In this document: piece after piece, positions 59,417-64,000 of the stretch
How the letters are laid out: every line of letters begins with the position of its first letter
How positions within the stretch are numbered: the stretch's first letter is position 1
Assembly (NCBI GenBank): GCA_002390745.1
Contig: DGQK01000069.1
Span: 40,986 to 104,985 of the forward strand
Direction of reading: 5' to 3'
DNA: 64,000 bases
Source: Bacteroidetes bacterium UBA4416
Lineage (GTDB): Bacteria; Bacteroidota; Bacteroidia; B-17B0; Aurantibacillaceae
Position numbers and translations under genes: made by a program
Notes under the pieces: generated by a model
Seen by the model: only the letters and a program-made list of their open reading frames with translations
Told to the model about the DNA's origin: nothing
Database searches by the model: none

Positions 59417-60109
59417 TTAAAAGGATGAATTGGCCGGTCGCCTGGCTTTAAAATAGTCCATGATCAGCACGGTATTCAATAGCAGGCTCAGACAATAAAA
59501 AAAATCTTCGACAGGAATACTTAAAAAGCGAATCCCCATATTTTCAGCATCATTATAGCTTACAACAGGAATACCGGTGATCAATCCGTCGAACAGGAGG
59601 AACGGAATAAGCGCCACAAAAAATGCAAAGTAAAAGCGGCCCATGTGGCGCAGCTTATACACAAAAGCTGCGATGAATACAACACTGAAACAGATGCCTG
59701 CATTCACAATCGTATAGGTTTTGTCATAAAACAGGATGCAGGAAGCCAGCGACAACACCAGCACGATGATGGTAACAAGCTTTGGCCTCGTCACAATCTC
59801 CCTGGCCACGTAAGCGTTCAGGCATTCGTAGATAAATGCGCAGGAATAAGGCACCACGATAAAGAAAAGCACTTCTTCGATAGGCAGGTTAAACACATAA
59901 GTTCCACAGATATAATCGGGATTGAAGCTCCACACCCCATGTTTGGTAAAATACATATCCCAGAGAACGAACAGAACGGCATTGACCAGAATAGCCGGCA
60001 GCAGGTATTTCCAATGCTTATAAAATGCTACTTTTTTGTCGAAGCTAAGCAGGAGCGGAAAGAGAACGCTCAGAAGATCAAGCCATAGGTATGTGTAATG
60101 CGGATTCAT
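59417..60109 (-). CDS. Two-domain (CarR/CrtYcd type) lycopene cyclase
   Basis: 230 residues with six to seven hydrophobic helices. The sequence holds two halves, each with the lycopene cyclase domain signature. The first has NLPIEEVLFFIVVPYSCAFIYECLNAY (PIEE at 76-79). The second has SIPVEDFFYCLSLLLNT (PVED at 199-202). WDMYFTKHGVWSFNPDYICG is the conserved intervening loop. This is the fused form of CrtYc and CrtYd, similar to the R domain of fungal CarRA, which cyclises lycopene ends to beta rings. The start overlaps nothing, but it lies 3 nt after the CruF stop, so the two genes are coupled. Confidence 0.88.
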   Translation of the reverse strand: MNPHYTYLWLDLLSVLFPLLLSFDKKVAFYKHWKYLLPAILVNAVLFVLWDMYFTKHGVWSFNPDYICGTYVFNLPIEEVLFFIVVPYSCAFIYECLNAYVAREIVTRPKLVTIIVLVLSLASCILFYDKTYTIVNAGICFSVVFIAAFVYKLRHMGRFYFAFFVALIPFLLFDGLITGIPVVSYNDAENMGIRFLSIPVEDFFYCLSLLLNTVLIMDYFKARRPANSSF

Positions 60110-60112
60110 GGA

Positions 60113-60733
60113 TTAACGGGTGAAATACAAGGCTACAAAAAACAGGACCTGGATGATGTAAAAGGCTTTGGCAGTAGGATTCGGCTTTTTGGAAAGCTCT
60201 TTACCGGCAAACCAGTTCATGCCAAGGGAAATGAGGAACCAGGCGATGTAATTCTGCAAAGGGATGCGCGCACGGCTCCAGTACCAGAAGTCGAAGCGTG
60301 CGGCACTTTGCTCGATGAAAAAATCGAGGCCGATCATGAGCAGCGCTGCCATGACCACATTCAGGTATTTATTTTCGAAACGCACCCATTGATTAGTGGC
60401 ATAAATGAGCAAAGCCCAGTTGACACCTATGAGAAGGGGCGTGGACAACAGCTTGTAGCCCAGCGCCGACCCGTAGTAATAATGCCCGAAGATCCAACCG
60501 GTTTTTACTCCCAGTACTTCAATGAAATAACCTGCCAGGGCGATCAGCAACAGAGCCAGGTAAAAGGGTCCTTTGGACTGGCCGCTCATTACAATCACCA
60601 AAACAGCAGACAAAAGCAAATTAACAGGCGTAAGTGAACGGAAATAAGCCGGGCTGATAAGAAAGCCTACAAAGCCCACCAGGTGAAAAACAGCAATGAT
60701 GGTGATGGGCAGGTGTTTTTTCAGCAGCGACAT
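60113..60733 (-). CDS. cruF: CruF-like carotenoid 1',2'-hydratase (DUF422)
   Basis: About 206 residues from the ATG at 60733, chosen over the TTG at 60742. Seven hydrophobic helices. GYFIEVLGVKTGWIFGHYYYGSALGYKLLSTPLLIGVNWALLIYA is the diagnostic DUF422 block. Its Glu, Gly/Tyr and Trp residues are shared with C-50 hydratases and with CruF, which hydrates the 1',2' bond of carotenoids with open ends. MAALLMIGLDFFIEQSAARFDFWYW is also typical. Together with the cyclase it would give a monocyclic or hydroxylated carotenoid. No crtI or crtB is in this window. Confidence 0.88.
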   Translation of the reverse strand: MSLLKKHLPITIIAVFHLVGFVGFLISPAYFRSLTPVNLLLSAVLVIVMSGQSKGPFYLALLLIALAGYFIEVLGVKTGWIFGHYYYGSALGYKLLSTPLLIGVNWALLIYATNQWVRFENKYLNVVMAALLMIGLDFFIEQSAARFDFWYWSRARIPLQNYIAWFLISLGMNWFAGKELSKKPNPTAKAFYIIQVLFFVALYFTR

Positions 60734-60828
60734 TCGTAACAATTTAATAATGTGATTCCCCCGTTAAGAGCCGATAAATTTACTTGTTTTACGGCATAAA
60801 TTGTAAAAAACTATTGAAGCATAATGAT

Positions 60829-60836
60829 TATATTTG
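60829..60836 (+). promoter_or_regulatory. -7 box for the ppk1-ppx operon
   Basis: TATATTTG matches TAnnTTTG, 25 nt upstream of the ATG at 60862. The longer frame from 60784 begins before the box and is thus unlikely. Confidence 0.6.
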
Positions 60837-60861
60837 GTTGATTATTGCGAATTCCAAAACC

Positions 60862-62976
60862 ATGCAAAAACAAAAGATTCCGTACATCAACCGGGAGATC
60901 AGCTGGCTGTCGTTTAATGACCGGGTATTACAGGAAGCATCGGACCCAACCACACCACTTATTGAGCGCCTCAAATTTTTAGGCATTTTCAGCAACAACC
61001 GCGATGAGTTTTACCGTGTGCGCGTTGCTACCATTAAACGGCTTTCCAAGCTTGGCAAAAAAGCCATTGCCATCTATGGCGACGACCCTAAAGAACTGCT
61101 GCAAAAAATGCAGCGGAAGGTGATCGATCAGCAACAGCGCTTCGAAGCCATTTACCAGGAGCTTCTGCACGAACTGGCCAAGGAAGACGTTTTTATCATC
61201 AATGAAAAACAACTCAATACCGAGCAACAGAAATTTGTAAAAGATTACTTTCACAACGAGGTGGCTTCCACGATTTTCCCGATCATGGTAGACGAGAACA
61301 AGCCCTTCCCCTACATGAAGGACAAATCGGGCTACCTGTTCGTAAGGCTGATCGCCAACAACAGCAGGCAGAAGAATAAATACGCCCTCATCGAGATCCC
61401 ATCCAAGAATACGACCCGCTTCATCATCCTGCCGCAGGAAAAACACAAAAAGTACATCATCCTGCTGGACGATGTGATCCGTTACAGCGCCAACGAAATG
61501 TTCTCGGTGTTCGGCTATACGGTGAAAGAGGCCATCAACATTAAGCTCACACGCGATGCGGAGCTGGACATCGACCAGGATGTAAGCAAAAGCATGCTGG
61601 AAAAAATTTCCAAAAGCGTTAAAGACCGAAAGAAAGGGCTGCCGGTGCGCTTTGTATACGACAGCACCATGAGTAGCGAGATGCTGGGCTTTATCATGAA
61701 AAAGCTGGGCATGGATAAAAAGGACAACGCCATCCCGGGAGGTCGCTACCACAACTTCAAGGATTTTATCCGCTTCCCGAACATCGGCGAAAAAAAGCTG
61801 GTATACAACCATCCGCCGGCCCTCGATCACAAATACCTCCAGAACATCCATTCCAGCATCCTGCAGGTCATCAGGCAAAAAGACATCCTGCTGCATTATC
61901 CTTACCATACCTTTGATCACATCATCACCTTGCTGCGCGAGGCTTCCATCGACCCTACCGTGGAATCGATCAAGATTACCTTCTACCGTGTAGCCGATTC
62001 TTCCAAGATCGCCAATGCGCTCATCAACGCCATCAAGAATGGAAAGAAGGTAACGGTGCTGGTAGAGTTACAGGCGCGCTTCGACGAGGAAAACAATATC
62101 TACTGGGCCAACAAGCTCCAGGAAGAAGGCGCTACCGTCATCTACGGCGTACCGGGATTAAAGGTACACAGCAAGCTTTTCCTCATCACTACCCGCGTGA
62201 ACAACAGGGAAGTAAAATACGCACATATAGGAACCGGGAACTTCAATGAGAAAACAGCCAGGATCTATACGGATTTCAGCCTGCTCACGGCCGATAAAAA
62301 TATTACGGCAGAAATTACCAGTGTGTTTGATTTTTATGCCAACAATTTCAAAACCGGAAGCTATAAGCACCTGGCAGTGGCTCCCTTCTTCATGCGGCAG
62401 GCATTTGTGAACCTCATCAACAAGGAGATCGAATTTGCGAAAGCAGGAAAAGCCGCCTACATGGTCCTTAAAATGAACAGCCTGGTGGATAAGGATATGA
62501 TTACGAAGCTGTATGAAGCATCGCAGGCCGGCGTGAAGATCACGCTCATTGTGCGGGGCATCTGCTCGCTGGTAACGGATGTGCCGGGCTTTAGCGACAA
62601 CATCAGGGCCTACAGCATAGTCGACAAATACCTGGAGCATGCGCGCGTGTTCATCTTCGGCAACGGCGGCGATGAGAAAATATTCATTACCTCAGCCGAC
62701 TGGATGAGCCGGAATCTCGATAGCAGAAGCGAAGTAGCTGTACCGATCTACAGTCCGGAAGTAAAGAAACAAATTAAGGACATCATCGACATCCAGTTGT
62801 CCGGCAATACCAAAGTGAGGGTGCTGGACAGTACACAGCAAAATCTGTATAAGAAAGTCAAACCCGGAGAAAAAAAGATCCGGGTTCAGGACGAGATATA
62901 TAATTACTTAAAAAGGGACAAGGAAGCGTATCTGAAAAGCCTGACCTTAACTAAAAAACAATTGGCGACCTTATGA
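60862..62976 (+). CDS. ppk1: Polyphosphate kinase 1
   Basis: About 704 residues from the ATG at 60862. The N-terminal domain opens IPYINREISWLSFNDRVLQEA, and the head domain has FFSIFSNNRDEFYRVR-like LGIFSNNRDEFYRVRVATIK. The two PLD-like catalytic domains carry GLKVHSKLFLI (likely phospho-His of family PPK1), YAHIGTGNFNEKTARIYTDFSLLTAD and EHARVFIFGNGGDEKIFITSADWMSRNLDSRSEV. PPK1 makes inorganic polyphosphate from ATP. The gene overlaps the exopolyphosphatase gene by 4 nt (ATGA), which couples synthesis and degradation. The usual PPK1 length is about 690-720. Confidence 0.95.
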   Translation: MQKQKIPYINREISWLSFNDRVLQEASDPTTPLIERLKFLGIFSNNRDEFYRVRVATIKRLSKLGKKAIAIYGDDPKELLQKMQRKVIDQQQRFEAIYQELLHELAKEDVFIINEKQLNTEQQKFVKDYFHNEVASTIFPIMVDENKPFPYMKDKSGYLFVRLIANNSRQKNKYALIEIPSKNTTRFIILPQEKHKKYIILLDDVIRYSANEMFSVFGYTVKEAINIKLTRDAELDIDQDVSKSMLEKISKSVKDRKKGLPVRFVYDSTMSSEMLGFIMKKLGMDKKDNAIPGGRYHNFKDFIRFPNIGEKKLVYNHPPALDHKYLQNIHSSILQVIRQKDILLHYPYHTFDHIITLLREASIDPTVESIKITFYRVADSSKIANALINAIKNGKKVTVLVELQARFDEENNIYWANKLQEEGATVIYGVPGLKVHSKLFLITTRVNNREVKYAHIGTGNFNEKTARIYTDFSLLTADKNITAEITSVFDFYANNFKTGSYKHLAVAPFFMRQAFVNLINKEIEFAKAGKAAYMVLKMNSLVDKDMITKLYEASQAGVKITLIVRGICSLVTDVPGFSDNIRAYSIVDKYLEHARVFIFGNGGDEKIFITSADWMSRNLDSRSEVAVPIYSPEVKKQIKDIIDIQLSGNTKVRVLDSTQQNLYKKVKPGEKKIRVQDEIYNYLKRDKEAYLKSLTLTKKQLATL

Positions 62977-63860
62977 TCTTTGCCGCAGTAGATATAGGAA
63001 GTAATGCGATGCGCCTGCTATTTTGCAGGGCGTATGAAGTGAATGGCAAACCGGTATTCAGCAAGGAAGAGCTGATCCGTTTACCGATCCGTTTGGGAGA
63101 AGATGTATTTTTGAATGGCCGCATCTCCGACCGGAAAGCGGAAAAACTCATCACAGCGATGCGTGGATTTTCGGAACTGATTAAAGTATATGAAGTGGAT
63201 GCCTACAGGGCTGTAGCCACCAGTGCCATGCGCGACGCATCCAATGGCATCGAGGTGATTGAGCGGATCAAAAAAGAGGCCGGGCTTAACGTGGAGATCA
63301 TCGACGGCAAGTCGGAAGCACAGCTGGTATTTTCGAACCACATCGAAGAAATGCTGAACCCGAAACATGCCTACCTCTACATCGACGTGGGTGGCGGCAG
63401 CACAGAGCTGACCTTGTACTACAACCACAAAGTGATGGCTTCCAAGTCCTTCAACATCGGCACGGTGCGAATGCTTCTCAATAAAGTGGAGAAAGACGAG
63501 TGGGACAATATGAAAGACTGGATCAAGTTTACCACGCTTGGAGTAAGGCCCCTGAGCGCCATTGGCTCGGGTGGCAACATCAACAAGATCTTCAAGATGA
63601 CGAAGAAGGACACGAAGAGCCTGAGCTATAACAAGCTCAAAGGCATTAATGACATGCTGAACTCCTACACCTACAACGAACGTGTGGAAGTACTGGGCTT
63701 AAAGCCGGACAGGGCCGATGTGATCGTGCATGCTTCCAGGATCTTTATCACCATTATGAAAACCGCCGACATCGATAATATTTTCGTTCCGCAGATCGGC
63801 TTATCGGATGGCATCGTACACGACCTTTACGACAAAACAAAGGCGGAGCGCGTAAGCTAG
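62973..63860 (+). CDS. ppx: Ppx/GppA-type exopolyphosphatase
   Basis: 295 residues. FAAVDIGSNAMRLLFCRA is the phosphate 1 motif of the actin-like ASKHA fold. AYLYIDVGGGSTELTLYYN is the phosphate 2 motif, and LSAIGSGGNINKIFK is the adenosine-type motif. EAQLVFSN supplies the catalytic Glu region. Only the N-terminal two domains are present; the C-terminal HD-like part of E. coli Ppx (about 500 residues) is missing, as in short Ppx enzymes of several bacteria. It removes terminal phosphates from polyphosphate. The start overlaps the ppk1 stop. Downstream 140 bp hold only an inverted repeat. Confidence 0.92.
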   Translation: MIFAAVDIGSNAMRLLFCRAYEVNGKPVFSKEELIRLPIRLGEDVFLNGRISDRKAEKLITAMRGFSELIKVYEVDAYRAVATSAMRDASNGIEVIERIKKEAGLNVEIIDGKSEAQLVFSNHIEEMLNPKHAYLYIDVGGGSTELTLYYNHKVMASKSFNIGTVRMLLNKVEKDEWDNMKDWIKFTTLGVRPLSAIGSGGNINKIFKMTKKDTKSLSYNKLKGINDMLNSYTYNERVEVLGLKPDRADVIVHASRIFITIMKTADIDNIFVPQIGLSDGIVHDLYDKTKAERVS

Positions 63861-63898
63861 TTTTGGTTCCTGTTCCCAATTCCCCTTTTTCAGAGGCT

Positions 63899-63922
63899 GT
63901 CATCACGTTATAGCGTGATAAC
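63899..63922. repeat. Inverted repeat after ppx
   Basis: GTCATCACG (63899-63907) pairs with CGTGATAAC (63914-63922) with one mismatch and a 6-nt TTATAG centre. It is not followed by a U-run, so terminator activity is doubtful. It resembles short dispersed repeats. Confidence 0.4.
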
Positions 63923-64000
63923 GGGATGTCTGTACCTGATTCTAAAATATGCCTGAATACGTCTTAGTCTAGAAGCCATCTCATAAATAGGTTTTAGGCT

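Overview
The window comes from a member of the Bacteroidota. Several lines of evidence agree. There are six intact secreted proteins with type IX secretion (T9SS) type A tails, and a gliding/T9SS type B substrate operon ending in a PorP/SprF-like gene. Bacteroidota-type promoters (TAnnTTTG -7 boxes) precede many genes. There is a futalosine-pathway MqnE, a Bacteroidota-style RNase P RNA, and carotenoid genes of the CruF and two-domain lycopene-cyclase types. The genus cannot be fixed from sequence reading alone. No tRNA, rRNA, CRISPR array, transposase or phage module was seen.

Layout. 1-8.3 kb, mostly minus strand: an ABC-F ATPase, a family 2 glycosyltransferase co-transcribed with mqnE, and two T9SS type A proteins, each closed by a strong terminator. 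8.4-15.5 kb: one giant ORF of 2344 codons with TPR, PD40 propeller, long coiled coils, Asn/Thr-rich linkers and three SPOR-like repeats. 15.5-21 kb: clpS, then a cluster of small T9SS cargo proteins with a tandem paralogue family and one decayed copy, then an M48 lipoprotein protease. 21.7-28.1 kb: cold-shock protein, two tandem POT peptide transporters, a membrane thioredoxin, a cell-wall amidase and a NarL-type response regulator. 28.2-34.4 kb: a DUF2306-like membrane protein, a membrane LytTR regulator with a tandem-repeat secreted protein, rimO, and a TPR histidine kinase plausibly paired with the response regulator.

34.6-41.4 kb: rnpB and then the T9SS type B operon (PKD/CHU_C protein, TPR-PD40 protein, PorP/SprF). 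41.5-53.3 kb: small housekeeping, membrane and hypothetical genes (Nudix, lmo0937-type, VWA protein, DUF4253, metallophosphoesterase, rhomboid, NLI-type HAD phosphatase, DUF4287, EamA, DUF2130, sirtuin). 53.4-58.6 kb: transaldolase, an SMI1/KNR4-like protein, a GT2-ECF sigma-rsmG operon and a HAD sugar phosphatase. 58.7-63.9 kb: DUF2461, two carotenoid membrane enzymes, and the overlapping ppk1-ppx polyphosphate pair.

Most notable: (i) the giant TPR-PD40-coiled coil-SPOR protein, whose reading frame has no ATG near its 5' end; (ii) seven genes whose -7 box ends only 4-5 nt before the ATG, which predicts leaderless mRNAs; (iii) a tandem T9SS cargo family with a frameshifted copy, a leader box at constant spacing and exchanged C-terminal tails; (iv) three tandem copies of the 3' end of the DUF2130 gene; (v) a HAD phosphatase frame that lacks any standard start codon before its catalytic motif and lies in the same frame as the upstream rhomboid gene. 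I did not find a clear-cut new defence or biosynthetic system.
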